Assembly: GCF_900188345.1 (NCBI RefSeq) | Contig: NZ_FZOD01000044.1 | Location: 19,994 to 83,993 of the forward strand | Source: Streptosporangium subroseum | GTDB lineage: Bacteria; Actinomycetota; Actinomycetes; Streptosporangiales; Streptosporangiaceae | DNA length: 64,000 nt | Reading direction: 5' to 3' | In this document: piece after piece, positions 8,538 through 16,823 of the stretch | How the letters are laid out: each line of letters starts with the position of its first letter | Position numbering within the stretch: position 1 is the stretch's first letter | Translations under genes and position numbers: made by a program | The notes under the pieces: model-generated | Told to the model about the DNA's origin: nothing | Seen by the model: only the letters and a program-made list of their open reading frames with translations | The model's database searches: none

Positions 8538-8791
8538 GGCCGGTCTCGGAGACTCCGCACCCTGGCCGTGACGAGCTGGTCGAGCAGCGACGCGGGGGTG
8601 AGGGGAGATCGACGGTGCGGGGCGCGGGACGTACGGGGGTCGTGGCGGGTGGTGGAGCTCCGGCCGCGCGCCGATGCCGGTCCGGCCTCGGCGCCGATCA
8701 CGGCGGACCCCGTACGGACGGAGGAATCGGGGCTCCCGAGGCCTGTCGTGGCGAGCCCGACCACTCCGGCCGTCCCATAGATGCTCGTCAT
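8534..8791 (-). CDS. Small hypothetical protein, translationally coupled
   Basis: An 85-residue ORF from ATG 8791 (MTSIYGTAGVVGLATTGLG...), preceded by GGGGAG, ending ...LDQLVTARVRSLRDRP. Its TGA overlaps the GTG of the next gene by 4 bp, the best evidence that it is real. It has a short hydrophobic N-terminal stretch, a Ser/Arg/Pro-rich middle and a helical C-terminus. I do not recognise a family. An alternative ATG at 8821 would add 10 residues. It could also be an untranslated leader that merely stays open in high-GC DNA. Confidence 0.5.
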   Translation of the reverse strand: MTSIYGTAGVVGLATTGLGSPDSSVRTGSAVIGAEAGPASARGRSSTTRHDPRTSRAPHRRSPLTPASLLDQLVTARVRSLRDRP

Positions 8792-8943
8792 CGCTCTCCC
8801 CATCGCACCCGCGAAATCCACTCCGTGCCGGCGACCGCCCGCTTCGGCACCGCAACAGTCTCCCAGAGACCCCCCGCCTACCCCAAAGCCGGGGACGGCT
8901 CACCCCTCCGACACTCGTCTTTGTGAGAACCTTTGGAAAGTAC

Positions 8944-8972
8944 TTGAACGATAGTTGAGTAGTAATTATCAT
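8944..8972 (+). promoter_or_regulatory. Strong sigma-70-type promoter for the winged-helix/ABC operon
   Basis: TTGAAC (8944-8949), a 17 bp spacer and TATCAT (8967-8972) in an AT-rich pocket ahead of the GTG at 9000. GGAGGAG just before 9000 is the ribosome binding site. This is among the clearest vegetative-type promoters in the window. The rest of 8792-8943 shows nothing I recognise. Confidence 0.7.
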
Positions 8973-8999
8973 TTGAGGAGATGAGCGGAGGAGGAGTTC

Positions 9000-9440
9000 G
9001 TGGAGGACAAACTTGACCCGACGGACGCGCTCCGGCAGATCGGCGAGATCGACCGCCGCATCCGGCGGCCGGCGCGGGTCGCCGGATGGATCTTCGTAAC
9101 CCTGGGACTGTGCACCATGCTGTACTGGCCGACCATGTCCCTCGGCCCGGTGTGGGCACAGGCGACGGCAGGGGTGATCTGGGTGGCGCTCGCGGTCGCG
9201 AGCACCTTCTATCTGGGCGCGATGAAGGTCCAGGACCGCGAGGTCACCTGGGTCAACAAGCCGACCTCTCCGGTGACCGTCGCCTACGTGATCTTCTTCG
9301 TGGTCACGTTCATCTTCGGGATGTTCTTCCGCCCCGAGAATCCGGGCGGCGGCTGGGTCGCGGCGCTGATCGTGCTGGCGGTGCTCTCCGGCCTCCCGGC
9401 GCTCTACGGCGGCTGGCGAATCCTGAGGGCGGGGCGATGA
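9000..9440 (+). CDS. Small four-helix membrane protein
   Basis: A 146-residue protein with a charged N-terminus (MEDKLDPTDALRQIGEIDRRIRRPAR) and four predicted membrane segments: around residues 28-45, 52-74, 92-110 and 120-138. Starts at GTG 9000 behind GGAGGAG. Its stop overlaps the next gene's ATG (ATGA), so it is the first gene of a coupled four-gene operon with a winged-helix regulator, an ABC ATPase and a permease. I do not recognise a named family. It may be an accessory subunit or a sensor partner of the regulator or exporter. Confidence 0.8.
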   Translation: MEDKLDPTDALRQIGEIDRRIRRPARVAGWIFVTLGLCTMLYWPTMSLGPVWAQATAGVIWVALAVASTFYLGAMKVQDREVTWVNKPTSPVTVAYVIFFVVTFIFGMFFRPENPGGGWVAALIVLAVLSGLPALYGGWRILRAGR

Positions 9441-9751
9441 GCGGCGCCGGCTCGCATCCGCGGCACGCCCTGGACGACGTCATCCACGCCCCGGTCCGCC
9501 TGTCGATCATGGCCGCCCTGTCGGCCACGGAGAAGGCGGAGTTCCGTTTCCTGCGCGACACGATCGAGGTCAGTGACTCCCTGCTCTCCAAACACATCAT
9601 CACCCTGGAAGAGGCCGGCTATGTCCGGGTGGAGAAGGTCTTCGTCGGCAAGCGTCCGCGCACCTGGCTGGCGCTCACCGACGAGGGACACCGGGCATTC
9701 CAGGAATACATCTCCGTACTGAGACGGCTGACCGAAGGATCCCCCCCGTGA
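9437..9751 (+). CDS. Winged-helix transcriptional regulator (MarR/ArsR-like, PF13601-type)
   Basis: A 104-residue single-domain regulator. HALDDVIHAPVRLSIMAAL, the recognition helix region FRFLRDTIEVSDSLLSKHI and the wing GYVRVEKVFVGKRPRTWLALTDEG fit the short winged-helix family often found beside ABC exporters. There are no Cys ligands for metal sensing. It is coupled on both sides: ATGA with the membrane protein, GTGA with the ABC ATPase. Probably it autoregulates the promoter at 8944-8972, but I found no convincing inverted repeat there. Confidence 0.88.
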   Translation: MSGAGSHPRHALDDVIHAPVRLSIMAALSATEKAEFRFLRDTIEVSDSLLSKHIITLEEAGYVRVEKVFVGKRPRTWLALTDEGHRAFQEYISVLRRLTEGSPP

Positions 9752-10626
9752 TCGAAATTGACGATCTGCACAAACGCTACGGCGACAAGACCGCCCTGGA
9801 CGGGGTCACGTTCTCCGTGAAACCCGGCGAGATGTTCGGCTTCGTGGGAGCCAACGGCGCCGGGAAGACCACCACGATGCGAATCCTGATGGGCGTGCTG
9901 ACCGCCGACTCCGGGTCCGTGCTCCGGGACGGCCGGCCGCTGACGTTCGAGGACCGGCGCAGGTTCGGCTACATGCCGGAGGAGCGCGGCCTCTACCAGA
10001 AGATGAAGGTCACCGAGCAGATCGAGTATTTCGGCCGGCTCCGCGGCATGGGCTCGGGCGACGCCAGGCGGGCGACCGAGGGCCTGCTGACGCGCCTCTC
10101 GCTCACCGAGCGCCGCAACGACGCGGTGGACACGCTCTCCCTGGGCAACCAGCAGCGCGTGCAGCTCGCGGTCGCCCTGGTGCACGAGCCCGAGGTGCTC
10201 GTCCTGGACGAGCCCTTCTCCGGGCTGGACCCGCTCGCCGTCGACGCGCTGGCCGACGTGCTCGCCGAACGGTGCCGCTCCGGCGTGCCGGTGCTCTTCT
10301 CCAGTCACCAGCTGGACCTGGTGGAACGGCTCTGCCACTCGGTCGGCATCATCTCCGCCGGTCGCATGGTGGCCAGCGGCGCGGTCGAGGACCTGCGTGA
10401 CAGGGAGGGGCGCGGCCGGCTCAGGGTGATCGTCCGCGACGCGACCCCCGGCTGGACCTCCGGCCTGCCGGGAGACATCACCGAGAACGGTGACGAAGTC
10501 CTCCTCACCGGCGTCACCGGCGACGGCCAGGAGATCCTCCACCTCGCCGCCAAGGCGGGAAGGGTCGAGCACTTCGGCTGGCAGCGGCCCACACTCACCG
10601 AAATCTTCAGAGAGGCGGTGGCATGA
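9748..10626 (+). CDS. ABC transporter ATPase (NatA/YhaQ type)
   Basis: A 292-residue ATPase. Walker A GANGAGKT is at 34-41; the signature is LSLGNQQR rather than LSGGQ, as in NatA/YhaQ-type sodium or drug exporters. Walker B with DEPFSGLDP and the H-loop SSHQLD follow. The C-terminal ~80 residues form the DUF4162-like accessory domain. GTG at 9748 overlaps the regulator stop by 4 bp and its own stop overlaps the permease ATG, so ATPase and permease are made together. Substrate unknown. Confidence 0.93.
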   Translation: MIEIDDLHKRYGDKTALDGVTFSVKPGEMFGFVGANGAGKTTTMRILMGVLTADSGSVLRDGRPLTFEDRRRFGYMPEERGLYQKMKVTEQIEYFGRLRGMGSGDARRATEGLLTRLSLTERRNDAVDTLSLGNQQRVQLAVALVHEPEVLVLDEPFSGLDPLAVDALADVLAERCRSGVPVLFSSHQLDLVERLCHSVGIISAGRMVASGAVEDLRDREGRGRLRVIVRDATPGWTSGLPGDITENGDEVLLTGVTGDGQEILHLAAKAGRVEHFGWQRPTLTEIFREAVA

Positions 10627-11771
10627 GCAGCCTGTGGCTGGTCGCGCGGCGGGAGATCGTCACGCGCGGCCGTACAAAAGCCTTCGTCATCGGCCTCGTG
10701 GTGAGCGCCGTGCTGGTCGCCGCACTCGCGTTCCTCCCCCGGATCTTCGCCGGGCCCGACTCCTACACGGTGGGGGTCACCGGTTCGCAGTCGCTGCAGG
10801 CCGCGCTCCCCCAGACGGCGAAGGACATCGAGATCACCGTCAGGCAGTTCCCCGACGAGGCCGCCGCGAGCAAGGCGGTGCTCGCCGGCGACGTGGACGC
10901 CGCACTGGTGGCCGATCGCAAGGTGCTCGCCGACGGCGAGGTCGACCGGGAGCTCGGCCTGCTGCTGGAGAATGCGCACCAGGCGGCCCAGGTCCAGAGA
11001 CAACTCGCCGACGCGGGCCTCGACCCGGCCAAGGTGGCCCAGGCGATGCGGGTCGCGCCCCTGGAGCAGGTCTCGGTCGGGACGGACACCCGCTATTCCG
11101 GCGTGCGAATCGGCATCGCGTCACTTCTGGTCATGCTGCTGTTCTTCCTGATCATCTACGGCTCCATGTATGTCGCCATGGGAGTGGTCGAGGAGAAGGG
11201 GAGCCGCATCGTCGAGATCCTGCTGACCTCGATCCGCCCCTGGCAGCTGCTCGGCGGCAAGATCGTGGGCCTGGGCGTGCTCGCGCTGGTCAACCTCGTC
11301 GTGGTCATCGTGGCCGGTCTCGGCGCCGCCGCGGCGACCGGCCTCGCCGCCGACCTGCCTCCGGGCATGACGGGGATCGTGATCAGCACCCTGTTCTGGT
11401 TCCTCCTCGGCTACGGGTTCTTCGCCGCGATGGCGGCGGCGCTCGGCTCGCTGGTGTCCCGGCAGGAGGATGTGGGCAGCGTCCTCACCCCGATGACGAT
11501 GATCATGATGGTCGCCTATCTGGTCGCCTACTACGCGGCCTTCGAGCCCGGCGGTCCGGTGGCCCGCATCCTGTCGCTGGTGCCGCCGTTCTCCTCGATG
11601 GTCATGCCGGTCCGGATGGCCGGCGGCGAGGTGGCCGCCTGGGAGATCGCCCTGGCCGCGGTCCTGATGCTCCTGGCGACCGTGGGCACCCTCGCCCTCG
11701 GATCCCGCATCTACCAGCGCGCGGTCCTGCGTACGGGCGCCCGCGTCAAGCTCTCCGAGGTCGTGCGCTGA
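10623..11771 (+). CDS. ABC-2 type permease (NatB/YhaP type)
   Basis: A 382-residue permease of the COG1668 type: one N-terminal membrane segment (FVIGLVVSAVLVAALAFL), a large extracytoplasmic domain of about 140 residues (SYTVGVTGSQSLQ... to the KVAQAMRV region), then about five membrane segments including GSMYVAMGVVEEKGSRIVEILL, the conserved NatB-like motif. ATGA coupling with the ATPase. The complex is predicted to export cations, lipids or an antimicrobial; sequence cannot decide. Confidence 0.92.
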   Translation: MSSLWLVARREIVTRGRTKAFVIGLVVSAVLVAALAFLPRIFAGPDSYTVGVTGSQSLQAALPQTAKDIEITVRQFPDEAAASKAVLAGDVDAALVADRKVLADGEVDRELGLLLENAHQAAQVQRQLADAGLDPAKVAQAMRVAPLEQVSVGTDTRYSGVRIGIASLLVMLLFFLIIYGSMYVAMGVVEEKGSRIVEILLTSIRPWQLLGGKIVGLGVLALVNLVVVIVAGLGAAAATGLAADLPPGMTGIVISTLFWFLLGYGFFAAMAAALGSLVSRQEDVGSVLTPMTMIMMVAYLVAYYAAFEPGGPVARILSLVPPFSSMVMPVRMAGGEVAAWEIALAAVLMLLATVGTLALGSRIYQRAVLRTGARVKLSEVVR

Positions 11772-11776
11772 CCCCC

Positions 11777-11843
11777 ACGCCGGGGAAACCCGGCGTCCGC
11801 TCCCCGGCCGGACGTATCCTGGAGATCTGGGTCCCGTCCGGCC
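11777..11843 (+). terminator. Two hairpins between the exporter operon and nucS
   Basis: ACGCCGGG (11777-11784)/CCCGGCGT (11789-11796) is a perfect 8 bp stem capped by a GAAA tetraloop directly after the permease stop, a likely terminator. GGCCGGACG (11806-11814)/CGTCCGGCC (11835-11843) is a second, perfect 9 bp stem with a 20 nt loop ending 14 bp before the nucS start; it may influence nucS translation. Confidence 0.6.
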
Positions 11844-11857
11844 GGTAGGGTTCGCTC

Positions 11858-12517
11858 ATGCGTCTGGTCATCGCGCGGTGCAGCGTGGATTACGTGGGAA
11901 AGCTCACTGCTCATCTTCCAATGGCGCCCCGGCTCATCCTCATAAAAGCCGACAGCAGCGTCTCGATCCATGCCGACGATCGGGCATTCAAGCCACTGAA
12001 TTGGATGAATCCGCCGTGCAAGCTCCGCGAGGAGGACGGCACCTGGACGGTGACCCACGGCAAGACCGGTGAGAAGCTCGTCCTCACCATGGAGGAGATC
12101 ATCCACGACTCCAGCCACGAGCTGGGCGTCGACCCCGGTCTCATCAAGGACGGCGTCGAGGCCCACCTGCAGGAGCTCCTCGCCGAGCACATCACCACAC
12201 TGGGCGCCGGCTGGACGCTGATCCGCCGCGAATACATGACGGCGATCGGCCCGGTCGACATCCTCTGCCGCGACCACACGGGCGCGACCGTGGCCGTGGA
12301 GCTCAAGCGGCGCGGTGACATCGACGGCGTCGAACAGCTCACCCGCTACCTGGAGCTTCTCAACCGCGACCCCCTGCTGGCCCCGGTGAAGGGCGTCTTC
12401 GCCGCCCAGGAGATCAAGCCCCAGGCACGCGTGCTCGCCGCCGACCGGGGCATCGGCTGCGTCACCCTCGACTACGACAAGCTACGGGGCATCGAGCGCA
12501 ACGACACCCTGTTCTAG
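11858..12517 (+). CDS. nucS: Endonuclease NucS (mismatch-specific, EndoMS)
   Basis: A 219-residue NucS/EndoMS protein, the nuclease of the MutS/MutL-independent mismatch repair of actinobacteria. N-terminal DNA-binding domain MRLVIARCSVDYVGKLTAHLP; C-terminal RecB-like nuclease domain with the PD-(D/E)xK residues in IGPVDILCRD and VAVELKRRG. The extreme C-terminus DTLF is a beta-clamp-binding type peptide as expected. Located between exporter operons, as in Streptomyces. Two hairpins precede it and a repeat/hairpin element follows it. Confidence 0.95.
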   Translation: MRLVIARCSVDYVGKLTAHLPMAPRLILIKADSSVSIHADDRAFKPLNWMNPPCKLREEDGTWTVTHGKTGEKLVLTMEEIIHDSSHELGVDPGLIKDGVEAHLQELLAEHITTLGAGWTLIRREYMTAIGPVDILCRDHTGATVAVELKRRGDIDGVEQLTRYLELLNRDPLLAPVKGVFAAQEIKPQARVLAADRGIGCVTLDYDKLRGIERNDTLF

Positions 12518-12536
12518 GGGCCGCCCGCCTCGGTCG

Positions 12537-12591
12537 TGTCCTCCGCTGTCCTCCGAATGTTCTTCGGCTGTCCTCCGAATGGAGGACAGCC
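12537..12591. promoter_or_regulatory. Iterated TGTCCTCCG element with perfect 11 bp inverted repeat
   Basis: TGTCCTCCG occurs three times in the same direction (12537-12545, 12547-12555, 12569-12577), spaced 10 and 22 bp, roughly one and two helical turns. The last copy belongs to GGCTGTCCTCC (12566-12576)/GGAGGACAGCC (12581-12591), a perfect 11 bp inverted repeat with a GAAT centre. It lies 20-75 bp after nucS and 54 bp ahead of the next ABC ATPase gene. It could be a nucS terminator (no T tract follows) or a multi-site operator for the ABC/two-component operon; the same-strand iteration favours the operator. Confidence 0.65.
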
Positions 12592-12644
12592 GGTTCCACC
12601 GGTCGTTGGTGTCGCCAAAGCCGTACGGACGCGACATTTGAACC

Positions 12645-13487
12645 ATGACGACAGCGGTGAGAGTTCGTGGCCTGACCAAGCGCTACGGCGACGTGCAGGC
12701 GGTCGGCGGAATCGACCTGGACATTCGCGCGGGCGAGGTGTTCGCGATCCTCGGCCCGAACGGGGCGGGGAAGTCCACCACGGTGGAGATCCTGGAGGGG
12801 TACCGCACCCGGGACACCGGAGAGGTGAGCGTCCTGGGCATCGACCCGGACAAGCCGACCCGCGAGTGGCGCTCCCGGCTCGGCATCGTGCTCCAGACGG
12901 CCGACGACGTGGCCGAGGCGACGGTGCGGGAGACCGTCCGGCATTTCGCGGGCTACTATCCGGACGCCAAGGATCCGGACGAGGTGATCGAGCAGGTCGG
13001 CCTGACGGACAAGGCCGGCAAGCGCATCCGTCAGCTCTCCGGCGGCCAGCGGCGCCGGGTGGACGTCGCCCTGGGCGTGATCGGCAATCCTGAGCTGCTC
13101 TTCCTCGACGAGCCGACCACCGGGTTCGACCCCGAGGCCCGCCGGCAGTTCTGGGAGCTGATCGGGGGCCTGGCCCACAACGGCACCACGATCGTGCTGA
13201 CCACCCACTACCTGGACGAGGCAGAGGCGCTCGCCGACCGGGTGGCCGTGGTCGCCGGAGGCCTGATCGTCGCCGAGGGCGAGCCCAAGACCCTGGGAGG
13301 CCGGGCGACCGCCAAGGCCAAGGTGAGCTGGTTCGACGAGGGTGAGCGCCGCTCGCTGGAGACCGACACCCCGACGAGGACCGTGCTGGAGCTGACCCGG
13401 CGGTTCGACGGCGAGGTTCCCGAGCTGACCGTGACCCGCCCCTCGCTGGAGGACGTCTACCTCCAGCTCATCGAGGCTCCCGCCTGA
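12645..13487 (+). CDS. ABC transporter ATPase (drug-exporter DrrA-like)
   Basis: A 280-residue ATPase with Walker A GPNGAGKST (about 38-46), canonical signature LSGGQRRRVDVALGV, DEPTTGFDP and H-loop TTHYLDEAEAL, the DrrA-type daunorubicin-exporter pattern. No Shine-Dalgarno is visible before ATG 12645 (GACATTTGAACCATG), so the mRNA may be leaderless or start close by. First gene of a five-gene operon: ATPase, permease, two histidine kinases and a response regulator. Upstream lies the iterated TGTCCTCCG element. Confidence 0.93.
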   Translation: MTTAVRVRGLTKRYGDVQAVGGIDLDIRAGEVFAILGPNGAGKSTTVEILEGYRTRDTGEVSVLGIDPDKPTREWRSRLGIVLQTADDVAEATVRETVRHFAGYYPDAKDPDEVIEQVGLTDKAGKRIRQLSGGQRRRVDVALGVIGNPELLFLDEPTTGFDPEARRQFWELIGGLAHNGTTIVLTTHYLDEAEALADRVAVVAGGLIVAEGEPKTLGGRATAKAKVSWFDEGERRSLETDTPTRTVLELTRRFDGEVPELTVTRPSLEDVYLQLIEAPA

Positions 13488-14404
13488 TGGGTGACCAGCC
13501 TCATCCCGCGAGCCCGATCCCCCCGATCCAGCGTCGACCGACCCCCCGAGGTGACCGTCCCGTGAGCGAAACCGTGACCCGAACCCCCGCTCCTCCCCTC
13601 CGTACCAGGCAGCCTTCCGCGACACAGCTGGGGCTGTCGCGGGCGGCCATCGAGACCAGGATGTTCTTCCGCGAGAAGGACGCGGTCATCTTCACCTTCT
13701 CCTTCCCCATCGTCCTGCTGGTGATCTTCGGCTCGATCTTCGCGGGCGATCTGGAGGGGACGGGGCTCACCGTCTCCCAGCTCTACGTGGCGTCGCTGAT
13801 CGGTTCGGCGGCGATGACCGGCTTCCAGAACCTCGGCATCAACATCGCGGGGGACCGCGACGACGGCACGCTCAAGCGGCTGCGCGGCACGCCGCTGCCT
13901 CCCGGCTCCTACTTCGTCGGCAAGGCGCTCAACACCCTGTTCATCTCCTTCCTCCAGGTCGTCATCCTGCTGGCGATCGGGGTCACGATGTTCGGCCTGG
14001 AGCTGCCGTCGGAGGCGGGCAGGTGGGTGACCTTCGCCTGGGTGTTCGTTCTCGGGGTGCTCGGCTCGTCCCTGCTCGGCATCGCGGTCAGCAGCCTGCC
14101 CCGATCGGCCAAGAGCGCCAGCGCGGTGATCTCCATGCCGTTTGTGGTGCTGCAGTTCATCTCCGGGGTGTTCATCCCCATCAGCGAGCTCCCGTCCTGG
14201 CTGGTGAACATCGCCTCGGTGTTCCCCCTCAAGTGGATGTGCCAGGGTTTCCGCTCGGTTTTCCTCGGTGATGCCGGCGCCACGCTGGAAATCGCGAAAT
14301 CATACGAACTGGACCGAGTCGCCCTGGTCCTCGGAGCCTGGGTCATCGGAGGACTGGTGCTGTGCCTGATGACGTTCCGCTGGAAGAGCCGCCGCGACGG
14401 ATAA
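13487..14404 (+). CDS. ABC-2 type permease (DrrB-like)
   Basis: A 305-residue permease with about six membrane segments, the ABC-2 motif DRDDGTLKRLRGTPLPPGSYF and the C-terminal VFPLKWMCQGFRSVFLG. ATG at 13487 overlaps the ATPase stop (TGATG). An alternative GTG at 13562 (VSETVTRTP...) with a GAGGTG upstream would drop a Pro-rich 25-residue extension and may be the true start. Partner of the preceding ATPase; substrate unknown. Confidence 0.92.
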   Translation: MGDQPHPASPIPPIQRRPTPRGDRPVSETVTRTPAPPLRTRQPSATQLGLSRAAIETRMFFREKDAVIFTFSFPIVLLVIFGSIFAGDLEGTGLTVSQLYVASLIGSAAMTGFQNLGINIAGDRDDGTLKRLRGTPLPPGSYFVGKALNTLFISFLQVVILLAIGVTMFGLELPSEAGRWVTFAWVFVLGVLGSSLLGIAVSSLPRSAKSASAVISMPFVVLQFISGVFIPISELPSWLVNIASVFPLKWMCQGFRSVFLGDAGATLEIAKSYELDRVALVLGAWVIGGLVLCLMTFRWKSRRDG

Positions 14405-14409
14405 ACCAT

Positions 14410-15576
14410 GTGGGTCGGCCCGGCTATGTCACCAACCCAGCCGGGCCACACATATGGGACTCGCTGCGCATCTGGGAGATCCTCCTGTTCGTGGCGACCC
14501 TCGCCCCCGCCACGATCATCCTGCTCGGCGACCTGCCCGTACGCGACAGGGTGATCGTGGCGGTATGCCTGGTCTCGATCCTGCCGCTCTATTTTGTGCT
14601 CGGCCGCCCGGCGATCATGGCCGAGAACCGGCGGCGCGGTGCGGTCTACATCGCGCTCCTGATCCTGCTGTTCATCCCGGCCACGTTCATCACCTCCGAC
14701 GTGACCTTCGCCCTGTTCGGGCTCTGCCCGCAGTGCTTCATGGTGTTCCCGACCAGGCAGGCCATGATCGCGGTGATCGTGCTGAACCTCGTCCCGGCCA
14801 TCAGTTACCTGTTCCTGGAGCCGGAACCCAGCTGGTTCGGTTTTCTGACGGTCACCCTCATCGTGATCGTCTTCTCCTGGGTGTTCGGCGTCTGGATGGA
14901 GGGGGTCTCCAGACAGAGCAGGGAACGGGCCGAGCTCATCGAAGAACTGATGAGCAGCCGGGCCGAGGTGTCCCGGCTCTCGGCCGAGCGCGGGGCCCTG
15001 GCCGAGCGCGAGCGCCTCGCCGGGGAGATCCACGACACCCTGGCGCAGGGCTTCACCAGCATCATCATGCTGATCCAGGCCGCCGAGGCCCGGTCCGACC
15101 CGGCCCGCCACCTGGCGCTGGCCGTACAGACCGCGCGCGAGAACCTGGCCGAGGCCCGCGCGCTGGTGGCCGCGCTCAGCCCGGCGCCGCTGGACGGCTC
15201 CACCCTGGACGAGGCACTGGTACGGCTGGCGGACCGGCTCAGGGAGGACATGGGGATGACCGTGACCTTCACCGTCCGCGGAGAGTCACGCCCGCTGCCG
15301 CCGCCCATCGAGGTGGTGCTCATCCGCGCCGCCCAGGAGTCCCTGGCGAACGTGCGCAGGCACGCGGCGGCGAGCCGGGTGGACGTCTCGGTGGTTTACG
15401 GCCCGGAGACGGTGGCGTTGGAGGTCCACGACGACGGGTGCGGCTTCGACCCGGCTGCCACCGGCGGATACGGCCTGCGCGGCATGCGGAGCCGGGTGGA
15501 GCAGGCGAGCGGCTCGATGCGGGTGCGGAGTTCGCCGGGAGGGGGAACGACGCTGATCGTCGAGATGGCAGAGTGA
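14410..15576 (+). CDS. Sensor histidine kinase 1 (HisKA_3, NarL-system type)
   Basis: A 388-residue kinase. About five membrane segments lie in the first 175 residues with a conserved FALFGLCPQCFMVFP segment, then a short coiled linker (EELMSSRAEVSRLSAERG). The dimerisation box ERLAGEIHDTLAQG holds the phospho-His; the HATPase domain carries QESLANVRRHA, HDDGCGFDP and GYGLRGM. GTG at 14410 lies 5 bp after the permease stop. The next kinase starts inside its stop (GTGA). It and kinase 2 share the downstream regulator. Confidence 0.93.
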   Translation: MGRPGYVTNPAGPHIWDSLRIWEILLFVATLAPATIILLGDLPVRDRVIVAVCLVSILPLYFVLGRPAIMAENRRRGAVYIALLILLFIPATFITSDVTFALFGLCPQCFMVFPTRQAMIAVIVLNLVPAISYLFLEPEPSWFGFLTVTLIVIVFSWVFGVWMEGVSRQSRERAELIEELMSSRAEVSRLSAERGALAERERLAGEIHDTLAQGFTSIIMLIQAAEARSDPARHLALAVQTARENLAEARALVAALSPAPLDGSTLDEALVRLADRLREDMGMTVTFTVRGESRPLPPPIEVVLIRAAQESLANVRRHAAASRVDVSVVYGPETVALEVHDDGCGFDPAATGGYGLRGMRSRVEQASGSMRVRSSPGGGTTLIVEMAE

Positions 15577-16823
15577 CCGTCGTGATATTTCAGGACAACC
15601 CCCCACCCTCGCGCCAGCACGCCTTCATGCGTCTGAACGGGTGGGAGTTGCTCTATCTCGTCACCTTCCTGGCCGCCCTTGTTTTCATCGTCTTCGACGA
15701 CACCCTCGGGACCGCCGAGCGGGTCATCTCCATCGCGCTGATCAGCGGGTGCCTGGCGGCATACCTGCGTTTCGGGCGACGAGCCGTCGGCGTGGGATAC
15801 CGCTCGTGGGAGGGCCGAACGTACGTCGTCCTGCTGATCGTGCTGTTCACCCCGGTGACGATCATCTGTCCGCCCACGCGGTTCCTTCTTTTCGCCCTGT
15901 GCGCGCAGTGTTTCATGATGCTCCCCATGAACCAGGCGAAAGTCGCCGTGATCATTTTCAATGCGATCCCCGCGCTGGAGTTTCTCTTCGTCACGCCGTC
16001 CACGGAGGAGCTGGTCACCTTCCTGGGGGTGACGGTCATCGCCGTCACCTTCGGGCTGATCTTCGGCCCCTGGCTCGTCGGCATCATCGGCCAGAGCAGG
16101 GAGCGGGCCTCACTCATCGAGGAACTGGAGGCACGCCGGGCCGAGGTGTCCCGGCTCTCGGCCGAGCGCGGGGCCCTGGCCGAGCGCGAACGCCTCGCCG
16201 GGGAGATCCACGACACCCTGGCCCAGGGCTTCACCAGCATCATCATGCTGCTCCAGCAGCCCGAGGCACGGCGGATCGAGCTGGCCATACAGACCGCGCG
16301 CGAGAACCTGGCCGAGGCACGCACGCTGATCACCGCGCTGAGCCCGGCGCCCCTGTCGGGCGCCACCCTGGAGGAGGCGCTCGGCCGGATCACCGCGCAG
16401 TTCGGCGAGGAGCTCGCGGTGTCCGCCACCTTCGAGGTCAGGGGCGACTTCAGGACGACCTCGACCAGGGGCGAGGTCGTCCTGCTCCGCGCGGCGCAGG
16501 AGGCGCTGGCCAACGTACGGAAGCACGCCCGCTCCAGGGCCGTCGCGGTGACGCTGGAATACACCCCCGAGGCGACCCGGCTGACCGTCCGCGACGACGG
16601 CACGGGCTTCGATCCGGCCGCCACCGAGGGATACGGCCTGCGCGGCATGCGCGCCCGGATCGAGCAGGTGGGCGGCACCCTCACGCTGACCGGCCCTCCG
16701 TCCGGGGGCACCCTCCTTGAGGCCGCCATCCCCGCCGACCAGCCCGGCGGCCCCGCCCCGTCCGACCATTCCGACCCTCCCGCCAAGGAGCATCACAGTG
16801 CTGCGTCTGATGATCGTCGATGA
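15573..16823 (+). CDS. Sensor histidine kinase 2 (tandem paralogue)
   Basis: A 416-residue kinase with the same architecture as its upstream neighbour: about five membrane segments, LLFALCAQCFMMLP in the sensor, H-box ERLAGEIHDTLAQG, ATPase boxes QEALANVRKHA, RDDGTGFDP and GYGLRGM. The sensor domains are clearly diverged, whereas a 116 bp block around the H-box (16135-16250 vs 14957-15072) differs at only two positions. GTG at 15573 overlaps kinase 1's stop. Its tail overlaps the response regulator start by 26 bp. It probably phosphorylates the same regulator in response to a different cue. Confidence 0.92.
   Translation: MTVVIFQDNPPPSRQHAFMRLNGWELLYLVTFLAALVFIVFDDTLGTAERVISIALISGCLAAYLRFGRRAVGVGYRSWEGRTYVVLLIVLFTPVTIICPPTRFLLFALCAQCFMMLPMNQAKVAVIIFNAIPALEFLFVTPSTEELVTFLGVTVIAVTFGLIFGPWLVGIIGQSRERASLIEELEARRAEVSRLSAERGALAERERLAGEIHDTLAQGFTSIIMLLQQPEARRIELAIQTARENLAEARTLITALSPAPLSGATLEEALGRITAQFGEELAVSATFEVRGDFRTTSTRGEVVLLRAAQEALANVRKHARSRAVAVTLEYTPEATRLTVRDDGTGFDPAATEGYGLRGMRARIEQVGGTLTLTGPPSGGTLLEAAIPADQPGGPAPSDHSDPPAKEHHSAASDDRR

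Noticed and set aside
9086..9436. In-frame upstream extension of the winged-helix gene.
   Set aside because: It overlaps the membrane-protein gene entirely; the ATGA junction at 9437 fixes the start.
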